Of a stretch of 64,000 nucleotides of DNA, positions 37,690 through 50,014 are shown one piece after another; position 1 is the first letter of the stretch; each line of letters starts with the position of its first letter. A model generated the notes under the pieces. It was not told the DNA's origin. It did no database searches and saw only the letters and a program-made list of their open reading frames with translations. Position numbers and translations under genes: made by a program. The stretch lies in NCBI RefSeq assembly GCF_014805625.2, contig NW_023998422.1, forward strand, positions 4,773,874-4,837,873. Direction: 5' to 3'. This DNA is from Glossina fuscipes (lineage: Eukaryota > Arthropoda > Insecta > Diptera > Glossinidae).

Positions 37690-37925
37690 AAGTATTAAAA
37701 GTTAGACCTTGCTACTAAAGGGAAGTTCATTGTTTGTTCATTCATCGTATTCTAAATCTAAGTTTGTCTTTCCATCTGTTTATCTTGTTTTCCTACAGCT
37801 CGACATTTTTGAGATACATCGACGTGTTTTACTCCAAGGACGAATGCTATTGAAAATGGTTCTGATTGGACCATCGAGAGATGTTGTACCGTCACTTTCT
37901 CCTTTTCCAGCTAAAAGTGGGAGAT
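37690..37925 (+). repeat. Dispersed repeat family R, copy 6
   Basis: Shows GTTTGTCTTTCCATCTG, CTACAGCTCGACATTTTTGA, GGACGAATGCTATTGAAAAT and a C/T-rich end, in family order. The CTACAG here is part of the repeat and should not be read as an exon acceptor. Confidence 0.52.
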
Positions 37926-38215
37926 TTTTAAAATAAACAGCAATCAGTATGTGTGTAATAGGAAAGCAACTTACTGTTATATGTTGTATTGGCCTATTGT
38001 ATTAACAGAACCCCTTGCGGTTGTTTATATATCAGATTTTTTGATATTTAAGTTGCATGGAGAACTCTAACAGCGTAGGTTTGCTTTCTTACCGTGCATG
38101 CGAAATATAAACCTATAAGATGCACCTGTACTATGCCAACTTGTAAAAACACAAATGAATTTGTAAACACTCAAGCATTTGTTCTCACGTAGAACGGGTG
38201 GAGGTGGTGCCATTA

Positions 38216-38222
38216 ATAGTGA

Positions 38223-38254
<32 letters not shown>

Positions 38255-38280
38255 ATAGTAATAGCAGTAATAGTAGTAAT
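38216..38280. repeat. (AGT)n trinucleotide repeat
   Basis: Run of AGT with AAT and AGC variants. In one frame it reads as a Ser-rich stretch, but no supporting coding context is visible. Confidence 0.85.
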
Positions 38281-38469
38281 GCCAGTATTGCAAATAAAAC
38301 ACGAATTGTTAATTATCAACACGTCAAATGCACAAAAGACCGCAAAACATTTCAAAAACACGCTTTCCTAGCAAATAGCAATAAAAAATAAAAAAAAACA
38401 AAATGGGGGAATATGCATAAAAACAAACCTTAAAAAAGTGGATGCATTCGTATAAACAAATTTTTAAGT

Positions 38470-38470
<1 letters not shown>

Positions 38471-38513
<43 letters not shown>

Positions 38514-38613
38514 NNNNNNNNNNNNNNNNNNNNNNNNNNNNNNNNNNNNNNNNNNNNNNNNNNNNNNNNNNNNNNNNNNNNNNNNNNNNNNNNNNNNNNN
38601 NNNNNNNNNNNNN

Positions 38614-38652
<39 letters not shown>
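38471..38652. other. Assembly gap inside a poly-T run
   Basis: 43 T, then exactly 100 N (38514-38613), then 39 T. The round number suggests a conventional placeholder of unknown true size. The T run probably caused the break. Confidence 0.9.
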
Positions 38653-38653
<1 letters not shown>

Positions 38654-38984
38654 TTAATAATGCATAAAGGGTGTACCACAATTTAGTAATACTTTCAGAT
38701 ATGAATTCAGAATTGAGAGAATGAGAGATGATTTCGCGCTTGTTATAACTTCCAGCTTGGAATGTATTCGGTTATGCCCCATTGAGAAGGCGCATTGTAA
38801 AGACAAATTATAAATCAACGAATGGCAAATACGTGAGTGCCTCACGGAAATATGTCTTTGTAACATTTTTCAAAATTTTCATTAAAAGGCTGAATCAATT
38901 TTCTCAAATGTTTTATGGCACATCTGTTGTTGTGTCATTATTTTTATATACACATTTGCGCTACAAGGAATTATCAAGTTTGTG

Positions 38985-39240
38985 CGGATGTATGCAATAT
39001 CCAGTAGTACTTGAGGTAGATCCACAGAATCACTCTCTGAATCAATCTCAGCTTTTCTGTCCTGCTGTCCATTTTTCGTGCCATTTGAATGGAAATTTCA
39101 TACGTCTACGCCTTTTGGCCAATGACAAGCGCTATTGAGAATGGATCGAACTCCTTTTCCCCCATCCAAAGCATTTTATGAACAAAGGTGTTAAGCGGAT
39201 ATTTAATCGTGCGCCCTGACGCACTATAATGTTTTTTTTT
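38985..39240 (+). repeat. Dispersed repeat family R, copy 7
   Basis: Diverged: TCTGAATCAATCTCAGC, CTGTCCTGCTGTCC, GGCCAATGACAAGCGCTATT and the 3' block GCGGATATTTAATCGTGCGC, ending ACTATAATGTTTT. Confidence 0.48.
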
Positions 39241-40009
39241 TTCATTATTAGGATAATTCATTTATCCGAAAAAATATATTCTAAGCTAAAGCATGATGAG
39301 CAAAAGTAGCTAAAGCCCAGTGATTTTAATAAAATTAAATGCTTTATTGATCTTACCTGCTGTAGATATCTTAAAGATCTGGACGGGACTAGTCGCTGTT
39401 ATTACTTCCAATAGAAGTAAAAATATCCAAAAGTATTATAATTAACGGATCGTTTAGGAACACCCAATTTTGGATTTTTTTTTTCTGCACTAGTTGCAAC
39501 GCGTACTGTAAAGGTTGAGAGAATAACGAAAGCAAACATAAAAATGGCGGTTGAATTTAAATGTTTGCATTTGGCGGCAATTGCATTTCTCCCCATTGTC
39601 TAATAAGTGGTATGAGTTTAAATCACTTTTTGGCCTTTTATGGCTTTAGCTGCGGTCATCTACGTTTTATTTGGTCTATGTGTTTGTGCAACTGTCAATC
39701 GTTTTCGAAAGCAGCAAAAAAAAAAGCACCAACTACAGCAACAAAACCGACTCAAAATGGTTACCAAAGCAATTTTTGTGGCTTACTGCTTTGAAATAAT
39801 CTAAAAAAAGATGTCCAAATAAAAAAAGGTCAGAAACAAAAAATAGCATCGATGTAAATAATTGAAAAGTTTGCTTTTGTTTATACGTAAATCTGTATTT
39901 GCTTTATATAACTCACATCAATCAATAAATCTCCGGTCTAAGTTACAGAATTTCATCACATTCAAACGCACTTATAATGCTACACAATGTACATTATTTA
40001 TCCTTCGTA

Positions 40010-40500
40010 TCCTTTAAAGTTAATCGATGAATTGTATGCCATACGTATTCCGATGTACTTTCGCCTTTTTATCGGCTTTTCTTAGGTAGTCGCCCACTTT
40101 CCCGATTGCCTATTCAACTTTCAGCTGTGATAATGATTTCATGTTTTACCCCATTTCAAGTGTCACTTGAAAAAATCCTTTTTATTGCGCCTAAGCGGCT
40201 CCAGCACGATGCTCGAAAATGGCATCCATTACGAACGGCTCTTACTCATGGATAAATGTTAATGTGAAATAGTGGATGGGCTGCCTTTTGATATCTTTAA
40301 CGAGTCAACTGTTTCACGCAACTTAACTTTTGGGTTTTCTAAAACTACTCTGTGCACTTTTTCTTTTTGCTCTTGAAACAAGCATCGAATTCGTGCGACC
40401 GTAGCCTTCAGTATTATCGGTGTCCTAATAAACGAACAATCCGCATAATTTATCTTTTCGACAGTTAAGTTAAGAATCATGCTAATATCTTTCAAGTCAA
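40010..40500 (-). mobile_element. Degenerate mariner relic
   Basis: Minus strand: EKVHRVVLENPKVKLRETVD then SLKISKGS (about 40270-40370) matches the second HTH of mariner. Downstream RNKKDFFK (about 40170), NHYHS and KLNRQSGKW (about 40100-40140) match the catalytic-domain start, and GIRMAYN (about 40040) the following block. Stops and frameshifts throughout. It resembles the relic at 4980-5830. Confidence 0.62.
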
Positions 40501-41694
40501 TGCTGAGTGTGAATGATATTTTCTCTTATCCACGAAAACCACGTTCAATTTACGAATGGAACTCAGATTTTTCCTATTTTGAAAGTAATGTCACTAGAAG
40601 CTCGTTTGAGCTGTAAAGAAATTATTTTAATGCCGTGAACTATTTCAAAGGTTGGTACCGGAGGAGGATCGGAGACTTATTGAGTGATGTATTATATATA
40701 TGTGTTTGTGCACATATCTATTGACAAGCTTTGCATATAAATTCTTCATTTACAAACGAATTCAACAGTAAAGATGAATCATTTTTTTTAACTTAACCAC
40801 AATTGCACTGCCTACGCAGTCAGTTACACTTAAAAAAAAAAAATTTTGAATTCCAAAACTAAGGATCTTATGGAGAATTCTTTGAAATTTTTATAAACAA
40901 GCGGATATGTCACGTTGTTCAAATAGGTATTGATATCTAAAAATGGCTTATAACTTTTACTTATATTCTGCTGTCACGTTCGGGGCTCGTTATTACTACG
41001 TTCTTACGGTAGCAAAATTTTAATTATATATTACTTTTTCTGCTTGGTTATATGGATTCGGTTAATGTTAGATTTTCTTTTAATTCAATCGGCGTAACAC
41101 TTTTGTAAATTTTTTCACCCTAGCGCACCACGCTCGGGTGACGGTTTCGAGTATAAATTTCGCTGATTTCGCATCCATTTAAAGTTCCGTACCTTGAGGC
41201 AAGAAGTTGAAAGAGAGTTGGCAGATCAGAGCCGCTGTATCTAAATCACTGAACCAATTTAAGTTCAAACCGAAAATTTCAAAGTATTTCTTCGCAACAC
41301 ACTTCAAACTTTAATGGCTTTCAGTATAAAGAATCTTTCAAAAGTTTATTAATCTACGGAATCATTTATTTATAAAGATATTTAACTGATTTAAGAAATG
41401 CGATATTTCCCTTGCAAAGAATCCAGCATGTCCAGTTTCATGAGGAATCATCGTGTGACACTTGCAAAGCATTTGGCTAATTATATGCGTTTAACTTAAG
41501 CGAGTTTGTCATTTTTTTTTTTTTTTTTATTGCAAACATTAGATTTGTTATAAGTTGTATGTTGTTGAGAGTGACTTTTATTTATTTTTAGTTATTGTTG
41601 GCGTGTTTGGCTTATTTTTCGTTTAATGTAACCAATCAGTCAGGGGATGCCACCTATGCACGTATCACGATAGGGGTCACAACGTAGTGAGGAA

Positions 41695-41802
41695 TGAGAG
41701 AGAGAGACCAAGTGTGGTCAAACCGTACTAAGATTAGAACGTGCGAACTTCGACTTGGTAGTCGCGACTCTTATGTGCTCGGCTATGCGGTAGCCCAGCT
41801 TA
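41695..41802 (-). mobile_element. tRNA-derived SINE, decayed reverse copy
   Basis: Reverse complement has CCGCATAGCCGAGCACATAA, then GACTACCAAGTCGAAGTTCG and TCTAATCTTAGTACGG, in the order of the SINE head (A box, spacer, B box, GTACGG). Confidence 0.4.
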
Positions 41803-42689
41803 GTTACAGATGTTTTTCACTGTTTTTACATTCGTGAGAGTTTCACCAACGAAACGTTACTAGACGCAGGAGAAAAAGTCCGAAGTGACTTGCGCTGCAT
41901 TGTCCCTGCTTTTTGTTTACTATGGCTTTTGAATGTCGTCGTGTGAAAGCCAATGGTCCGGAAAATGTTAGAGCGAAGTTATTTTTTTTTAGCGATCGAC
42001 GCCACGCGTGCTCCGTGCATCAAAGCGTGGACCAGGAAATTTCCATATTCGGCCAATTTACTATTGCTACACGCAATGAGCATATATTATATCAAAAAAA
42101 AAAAAATGCTGGCACTGTCAAGAGAGTGGAACAACAAACAAAAGTCGCCTTAACAGAGATCCTAAGCAATCTTAGCATTATTAATATTACGAAATATGTT
42201 TTGAGCGTTCTCTGTACATTCAAAATTCAGAACCCGGTTCAAAGCTATCCCAATTTTATGGATCAAAGCCAAAAAATGTAGCAAATGTGTAGCTTCTTAG
42301 CGGTTACAACTGGTGTATATGTTTAATCATTGCTTTCAGAACAAAATATTTATTAAATATGGTACATATGTACATATTTCTGTACAATATCGATTATTTT
42401 TATTGTTGGCTTATGAGCAAACTCCAAGACTTTTAAACTTATATAACATTATGTATGACGAAAAGTATGTCGCATTGCTCGCAATAGGTCTTAGAAACTT
42501 CAGTAGCATTAATCCATAGTGCGTGTAAAACGTGACAGTCTATAGATAATGAAATGAATGGCATTTTGAAAGGGATCGTCTGGATTATGTGATTTGAATG
42601 AAAACTTTGTGATGTTCACGGTAGTGACGTTTAATTAAAGCAAGCCACCTTTAAATGCCATGCATCAGCGGGACAGTCGTTCGTATAAC

Positions 42690-42885
42690 GAAGTTTCAAA
42701 ATAAGGTTTTATGTGGGAAGTGCTCGTAAGAGTGATCCGATTTCAAGCATTCATCATTGGGCCGAAACACCACATCAGTGTATCAAAAATTTTGACCTGA
42801 ATGTTGAAGACAAGACGACAAAAGAGACACACGGACAGACAGAAGAGACGGAAGGTGGATCTATCTCAAGTTCTTGTGCATCCAC
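42690..42885 (-). repeat. Dispersed repeat family R, copy 8
   Basis: Plus-strand text ATGTGGGAAGTGCTCGTAAG, GATCCGATTTCAAGC and GACACACGGACAGACAG is the reverse complement of the family core and its following blocks. Confidence 0.5.
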
Positions 42886-45800
42886 ATGAAATTAATATAT
42901 GCTTGGTACACAAGTTATGTAGGATATAATAATTTATTGAAAGTGCGACTTATTCAAAATGTTTAACTTTTCTACTAAAAAAAACTTTCTGCCACTTGCC
43001 TGCCGGCGTTACAAATCGAAATATATAACATTTTTAAAAGCATATCTAATGTGTTGCACATACATGCGCATCTATTAATCTGCTTAAATTATGCCCAAAT
43101 GTTTTCAAGATATTTTTGTCGGCCATCTTTGCCTTCGCCTTGTACTTCAATACATACGTATGTGAAGGTAGTTGGCACACATATAAGGTATATTTCCTCT
43201 CTACTCTCAAATTATCTCAATTTGTTTATATACGTTTACATGGTTGAATTCTCCAGGGAGACATATTTCAGCCGAAGTATATTAATAAATTACCACGCAA
43301 CCGAAAACTTGCATGCTTGTAAACTTATCTTCGTAGCGTTACAAAGGAAATTATAATACTTTTATGCTGGTTTTAGTTCAATAATTTTAACATTTGCTTG
43401 ATAATCGGTTGCTTTCCGTTCAGCAGATTGTTTAAGACCATTGATAGCGAATGCAAAGGCAGGCTACTCATGAGACTTTCCAAAGTACTTTCAAGACGCA
43501 AAAGTTTCTAGCCCTTAAACTTTAGCATGATTATTTAAGAAATTTGGTAGCAAGATGCTTGGATAATGTAAATTGCCTTCGTAATGTTATTTTCAATGCA
43601 ATTTTCATTTACAAATCTGAAATATAGGAAATATGTACAAGGCGACAGTAGAAATTTGAAACAAAATCCAAAAATCAAAATTTTTAAATGTAATTATCTA
43701 AGAGTTTTTGCTCTAAAATGGCAACATTGCTCAGCATTACTATCTGCATAGAAGACATCCCACTAGGAAGTTTGTCGTTATCTTTTTCTTTTTATTTTTC
43801 TCACTTTACCGATTCATAGATAGTAAGTTTTGTCTAAAGTAATAACCAAAAATTGGATAAAAGAAAGCTTATTATACTTGACGGTATAGTTACTTAGGAG
43901 TAATGCTAGTTCCTTGGATCAAAATAGAGCACCGCAGACTAAACTGTGAAAGAAATTACGGAAAAGCTGGGTATAAGTCAGTAGACTAGTAAGGTGCAGT
44001 ATAGATGGCGCTCAGCTTCTTGGAGAGAACAGCATGCAAAGAAACATTTCACAAGCGCTTGTCGTACAATTCTAGGAGAAGAGTGTTATAAAGCCCATAA
44101 AGGGAATTAATTAATTAACAAAATTGAAGCAGACGAGATCAACGAATAAAAACGCAATGTACAAGACATGTGGAAAGAAGAACTAAATATAGTGCACGTA
44201 GCGGCTTGGTCTGGGTTGCTTTTTGTTGACATAAATATTCCAATATTTAGGTGTTTTAAAAAACAGAACAATGCCGTGCATCTTCTACTCTATAGCCGTC
44301 ACCGAAAAGAGGGCATACCTGGACTGAAAGAAAGAAAGCAACAAATAGTTTGGGGATTACTTTAAAGAGTGACTGTCCATGAAGTTAGTAGTCGAGCGGT
44401 TTCATCCTCTTCGCAGTAGTAGAAATTATTCTGCAGCTGGTTGTCTGCTTATGACATCCGATAAAATCAACTCAGGTGAATACATTGCAGTGACATGATT
44501 TTAATTTATTCTTAAACGGCTTTTATGCGCATGCTAATGCTGCGTCTGTAAGCAAGATGAACTTGTCTTGTCTGTCTGTGAGATCCCGTCTGATCGTTTT
44601 TCGCTCAGCGCTACTTTCGAATGGATTATTTTTTATTGGTCCTCCTCAGTATTAATAGTTTGATGAAGTTGTAACTCTGTAGCGTAAGTGAAGATGTAAA
44701 GTTTGCGGCCACATTTAAAAGCCAGTTTGTTGTGGACGTTGATTCTTAGCCTGAATCAACCTATGACCGTTTAATTTTCTCTCCTTCTCTCTTCCCGGCA
44801 TTTGTCAACAATATTCTAAGCGTGGCAGAAAACCCAATTCACAGACAACAGTACTCTGTGTCATACGTTCTCATTCACCTAGAGATCTAGCAGCACCGAA
44901 GTACACAATAAACGCTGCCTGATGAATGATACATTATATCGCGACGTTGTAAAAATATCATTATAGAGTCACACTGAAAGGAGAAACTCAGTGCTGCCTT
45001 TTAATGCATAGAAAGAGAAAACCAGAATCTCTTGATGTTCTGGACATGAGAATATAAAATGGTGTTCGTTGGACAGAACATATATCCGGAATGTGAAAAC
45101 ATGCAGTCAACGGCGAGCATATATCACATGTGTGGACGGGAGCCGCCAAAGCCTGTTTGGAGACGCTCGACTGCATGGACACTCGACTAAGGTGCTCAAG
45201 GGTAGCAAAAGTTTCTCGATATTCTTGAATATCGGCTTATGTTGGACTTACGCACATCCAGGTCAAGTGCTGTACAGAGATAAAAGAGATATATACGCGA
45301 ACTTAATTTTTTACCAGAATCACAAGACTTTTTCGTCATTCCCACCTACTCGTCCTGGAATTGCCTGCATATAGCACGGCAAATACCTCGGCCGACTTTG
45401 GAACAACTTACAAGCACTTGGTTTTCCCACCATGCCTAGGTGTGTTGGGTTTCGTTTTTATACCAAACGTGCACCAGCACTACTCCCTCTTTGCTTCTCC
45501 TATAATAGGGAACATCCCTGAAGTGACTGGTCAAAAAAACAAGAGAATATGTTTTGCATTTTCAAACTAAGTCAATTTTTCGTCGCCGCTGACAATACAA
45601 TGCAAAGGTTTGTTATGCAAGCTTTCAGGTAGCATTCAGTCTTTCGTCTTCGCTTGACACTCAATATATTTATCCCAGGCCATGTGAACTTGCTTTGATA
45701 TCCTGTAATATTGGTACGAAAATATTATCTTCCAATTTTTTCTCTGTTCTCGGTCACTCTTGGTACTACTTTTAGTCTTGAAGTACTTGAAGTCACCTCT

Positions 45801-47889
45801 TACATGGTCTAATATATGAGTCATATATAAACCGTAAACATCTATAAGAAAACGCTGACTCTATTTTTTTTTTCTCTTCATCAGATAAGAAAACCAAGAT
45901 ATATCGCACGGTATCGAGGAGGAATTCGATGATTTCAATAACATATGTACAGAGTCATAATAACTATAACAAATATTTAAGAATAGCTTTACAGATCACT
46001 AATGCCAATTATTGGCAAACCGGTATTTATATACTTGACATACTTGAGCGCTACATCGAATGAATGAGCCTTGACTCAAGCCAAGTAAATGTTCATTTTT
46101 GCTTAAATTAATATAAGTTATGTGTGTGTATAATAAGTAATAAAAAAAAATTCTTTTAAATAAAATTAAATTATCCGAGTAAACGGACAATCGGAAAACG
46201 TTTGTTTGATAAAAAGCTGACTATAACAAAAAGCGAAAATTCCCATTGGCAGTGATCTCAACCCTGGCAAAGGCAAATTGATTAATTGCCCAAACCTGAA
46301 TGAAAGCCCTGTGATATGCACATCAAAGTAATTCATTTACAACAAATACATTGGTTTTCAACTTTATACATTTATTTTTCTATAAATTATTTACGAACAT
46401 TTCTGCATACGTTCTACATATATATTATATGTGTACATATATTGAATATGCATATATATATTTATATATATATATATATTAATGTGTGTTTGTGTATCCT
46501 TGCAAGTTTATATTTGTCAATAAATACAAATACAAGTGCAAAAAAAAAAAACAGCCTAAAAATCTATTTATAAAATGTTTCAAGTTACAAAACATTTTGA
46601 GCCATTATTCACGTGTGCGAACGTGTGTAGAGATGGCGAACGTCTGTTAGCCATTAATAACAGTTGTATTCACTGAAGCCGTCAATTTGAAAACACTTTA
46701 ATCAGATTTGTGATTCGTATTGTTAACATGAGGAACACAGAGAAATTGATTTTCTGGAAATTTGCTTTTTTTCATATCCTTTTTCTATCCATTGCTATGC
46801 TAGTTGAACGTATGCTGGTTGCGTCAACTCATTTGTCCAGTACACGAGTAATCACTGAAGAAATGTGCAAATTTTTGTTCAGTTTGAGGCTTAAGTATCT
46901 CTGTTCATCCATCTTTTCCTGATAAGGAGATAAAACAGAGCGTTTTCAAGCCAGGTATGGTGTAGTTTCTTCACTCAGCTTACAACATTCAGTTAATCAA
47001 ATCGATATCGCTAAGAGTTCGTCCTCATTAGGGTGACGGCCCACAGAGGCTAGTTTGACTTCATTTGTTCATTTGTGCCAACATCGCCTGCCGCAAAAGT
47101 TCAGCCAAATCTGCTCTAAACAATTCCTTTGGCGGGGTCGATTCACTAAACTAACATTAATGTCTTCTTATATAATCATTTTATATGCATCGCAATACTA
47201 CTTCATAGCTTCTCCTATCTTCACGTCTGTAGATCTCCGTGTAGGTATCCAAGATGCGTCCTAAAACCAGTAGCGATATTTTTATTTTTCGTTATTGTTA
47301 AACAATGAAAACAGATAAAAACTCTTTTGTATGGAGTCCTTGTTCGAACATATTGACATTAAATCACCGTCAGGTTTTAGTTGATATATCCACAGAGGAG
47401 TGTGGCTTTTATAAAAAAAAAAAAAAATTATAAAAAATTTTTTTTATGATTTCCCTTTGGTACTGCACAAGTGTCAAATAAAAGAAGACTTTGTTCAAAG
47501 TCTTTCAAAAAGGACACAAAAACACACGTTGTAGAGTAAATGAAATAGTGAGCAATGGATTAGTTATAAGTATGTCTTTAGTAACTTGAGGGATCTACGA
47601 AATTGCTTCCACCTTGGTTTCCAATAATGGTTATGAAGAGCACCAGCACAAGTGTATGCTTTCTCCTTGCTTGAACGTAGGTCTAAACTGCGTATAAGAT
47701 AATATGTTTTTTAAAAAATTTGCCTGCAAAAGCATCAATGAGGAGTCAAGAGATTAATCTCTTGTTTGGTGTTAGATTTTCAAATTTTTCTGCAGGTCCA
47801 AGATATGCGAAATAATGAGCAATGAATGAGTTATAAGAATAGCCAATTAAAAGCCACGTCCCGTCTTTAAATACCCAACATAACTTCGT
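42886..47889. other. Non-coding stretch
   Basis: No recognisable gene or mobile element. A TA microsatellite lies at about 46450-46480. Frames of 60-100 codons occur, but they show no family match, splice context or coding composition. Confidence 0.4.
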
Positions 47890-48130
47890 TTAATGCATTT
47901 ATTCATGAAAATTAGGTCCGATCTGAACCATTTTTTTTTCTAACACGCCTCCTTGGCTCGAAATATTTCATTGCACCAAATATCATCAAAACATCCTAAA
48001 AGTTGCGATTTGTACAAGAGAATAGGAAAGACGGACGGACAGGAGATCTTAAATCGACCGATATAGTATAAAGTCGATCTAATTCATGTCCATCTGGGTG
48101 TTGCAACCTGTACCCAAACTTAATACACCC
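47890..48130 (-). repeat. Dispersed repeat family R, copy 9
   Basis: Contains AGACGGACGGACAGGAGATC and AAATCGACCGATATAGTATA; reversed, these give the CTGTCCGTCCGTC core and the following family blocks. GGTGTTGCAACCTGTACCC corresponds to the 5' block. Confidence 0.52.
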
Positions 48131-48820
48131 TTGCAAAAATATAGTGAGATAGGGCATGAGATTTGGAACTAAGAAATATTTTGCCCCTTGGCTTGCGAAG
48201 AGCAACATTCCGGTAATACTTTTTGTCCTTCTTTGAACATAGGGCTTAATGAGGGAATAAGATTATTCGCTTCTTACGAGATTTCCCTGTCGTTTGAAGA
48301 TAGGTCTAAACTACGTATGAGATGATTCGCTTCTTACAAATTTTACCTGTGAAAGCATGGACGGAAGTGTGAATGGTTAAGAAATTAACTTTTTTTCTAG
48401 GTTTAGGTTTTCATATTTTCGTGCAAACTGCAAACCGTTACCACACCGAACGAATGGCGATTTTTTTTTGGGACATGAAGTAAAAAGAAATTTACTTTAA
48501 TTTCAAAATAATTCGTTTATTCCAATCATTTGCTTAAAATCAATCCCAAGAGTAATAATTGTTCACGCTACTGAAAATAACTATAAAAATAACAAATAAA
48601 AGCCTAGTAAGCAAAGCAGTAAAATTCATGAATATGTATATGCAACGGAAAAAAATTTTTTAAGTGCCAATGAAACCGTAGTAGAATTGGAAAATAAAAA
48701 ATAAAAATTTTTAAATTATAAAAATTTTTTCTCTCCTCCGAACTTTTTAATTAATTTATTTATATACCCACGTACACGACTTTGCACATATATATTTTTT
48801 GATGAGAGCAATTATAGAAA

Positions 48821-50014
48821 ATGTCGACCAGTAATACAACGATAACGAAAGATGGCGACAGCCTGGCTACGTTGAAGACGCAGTCAAGTAACTCTAAACA
48901 TCATAAGCAACCATCGTCAAGTCACGACGATAACACATTGCTGCAATCATCGGAATATGATGCTCAAAGTGCTTTCTCCTATGATGAATTTGAAGGAAAT
49001 TCGCAGCGTTTAGAGATGGCTGCACATTTCTTAAATAAAATTCAAGCGCTTCGTTCCGTTTTGGAAAGTGATATATTGGCTGCGGACGCTAAATGGACGT
49101 TGTTTGTCGCCGCGGCTCTAAGCTACCGTTACGACTGCCAGTTGATACCATGTCCATCCCGTTACACGGAAGAACATTCAATTTGCGATATAGATGCTTT
49201 AGTTACCGTAATCAACGATACGCCTAAATTACGAGTGGTGTATCAGAACATTGTTGAGAAAAATTTCGATGAACTTGACGCAGATGTTATGGAACTTTTG
49301 CATTGGGTATTAGTTGAGTTGAAAGGATTTAATTTACGTTCACTTGATCCGGAGGAAATTAATTCCTTGATACATAGCATTGATGCGAAAGCTCAACTAA
49401 CTGGACCTGCGTATGCTTTTGAGGTTATATCACCGTCAAGCGTTCATCCGCTCGAAGAGTTGCCTAAGCGTGCTGGTGACAAACCAAATACTTTGGCTTT
49501 TTATGGCAATAAATTGGATACGTTTTATAGCGTTATCAACAACGGCTTCCGACTACAAGCGACTCCGAAAAGGATTTTTAAGCTAACCAACGATTTCAAT
49601 ACTAGTCTGCAGTTAAGTCCGCCCTGCCCTGGATGGGGAGCTTCGCAATGCGGTCCAATGATTTCTTGCGCGGCGCTTTGTGAGTTCGCTTATAGCTCGG
49701 AATTGGTGCATTTTCACACCAATGAAAATAATAAGAAGAGCGTCAATATTGACGTAATGTCACCAGATCTTTTACGTATACGTTATATATTCTTTATTGC
49801 TAGTGCGGGATCTAAGCAAAGACGATCCAGGCGAGGTTTCTTTTGTTGGGTGCGACGCCATAAGTACTCCTTATCATTAGCTACCTATGTGCTGCTAATG
49901 GTGTCGATCGGCATTGCCAACAGCAGCAGCGGCCATGCTATAAAGGATTTTCTCGCTAAGAAATTGAACAGCGTGTTGGATTTTTGTAAGCACGCAACTA
50001 TGATTGAATCCTAA
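48821..50014 (+). CDS. PARP16-like mono-ADP-ribosyltransferase homologue with altered catalytic residues
   Basis: Seen: an uninterrupted 397-codon frame. Residues 1-60 are Ser/Thr/Asn-rich and probably disordered. Residues 81-137 match the PARP16 N-terminal helical domain (DILAADAKWTLF, then CPSRY). Residues 222-330 match the ART fold: LAFYGNKLDTFYSVINNGF, GWGASQCGPMISCAALCEF and DLLRIRYIFF. Residues about 349-367 form one hydrophobic helix near the C-terminus, like the single tail anchor of PARP16. Known: PARP16 sits in the endoplasmic reticulum membrane and uses an H-Y-Y triad to transfer ADP-ribose in stress signalling. Odd: the His of FHG is Tyr228 here, and the segment that is GEGTY in PARP16 reads KRIFK (250-254), so the catalytic Tyr is Lys254. 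Tyr322 fits the third position. Inferred: a catalytically weak or inactive paralogue, possibly an old retrocopy since no intron is present. AATAAA-type signals follow within 120 bases. Confidence 0.87.
   Translation: MSTSNTTITKDGDSLATLKTQSSNSKHHKQPSSSHDDNTLLQSSEYDAQSAFSYDEFEGNSQRLEMAAHFLNKIQALRSVLESDILAADAKWTLFVAAALSYRYDCQLIPCPSRYTEEHSICDIDALVTVINDTPKLRVVYQNIVEKNFDELDADVMELLHWVLVELKGFNLRSLDPEEINSLIHSIDAKAQLTGPAYAFEVISPSSVHPLEELPKRAGDKPNTLAFYGNKLDTFYSVINNGFRLQATPKRIFKLTNDFNTSLQLSPPCPGWGASQCGPMISCAALCEFAYSSELVHFHTNENNKKSVNIDVMSPDLLRIRYIFFIASAGSKQRRSRRGFFCWVRRHKYSLSLATYVLLMVSIGIANSSSGHAIKDFLAKKLNSVLDFCKHATMIES

Noticed and set aside
37801..37830. Strong-looking 3' splice site (TTTTCCTACAG)
   Set aside because: It belongs to dispersed repeat R, where CTACAGGTCGCAATTTTT-like text recurs in several copies.
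39358..39396. 39-nt minus-strand exon reading RLVPSRSLRYLQQ before GTAAGA
   Set aside because: Two frames are open, the acceptor is mediocre and no partner exon was found.
41913..42281. 122-codon plus-strand frame
   Set aside because: Crosses T and A homopolymer runs, has no family resemblance and no splice or signal context.
45001..45374. Possible degenerate gene with frames on both strands
   Set aside because: Peptides in three frames look moderately plausible but none matches a family I know and no frame is continuous.
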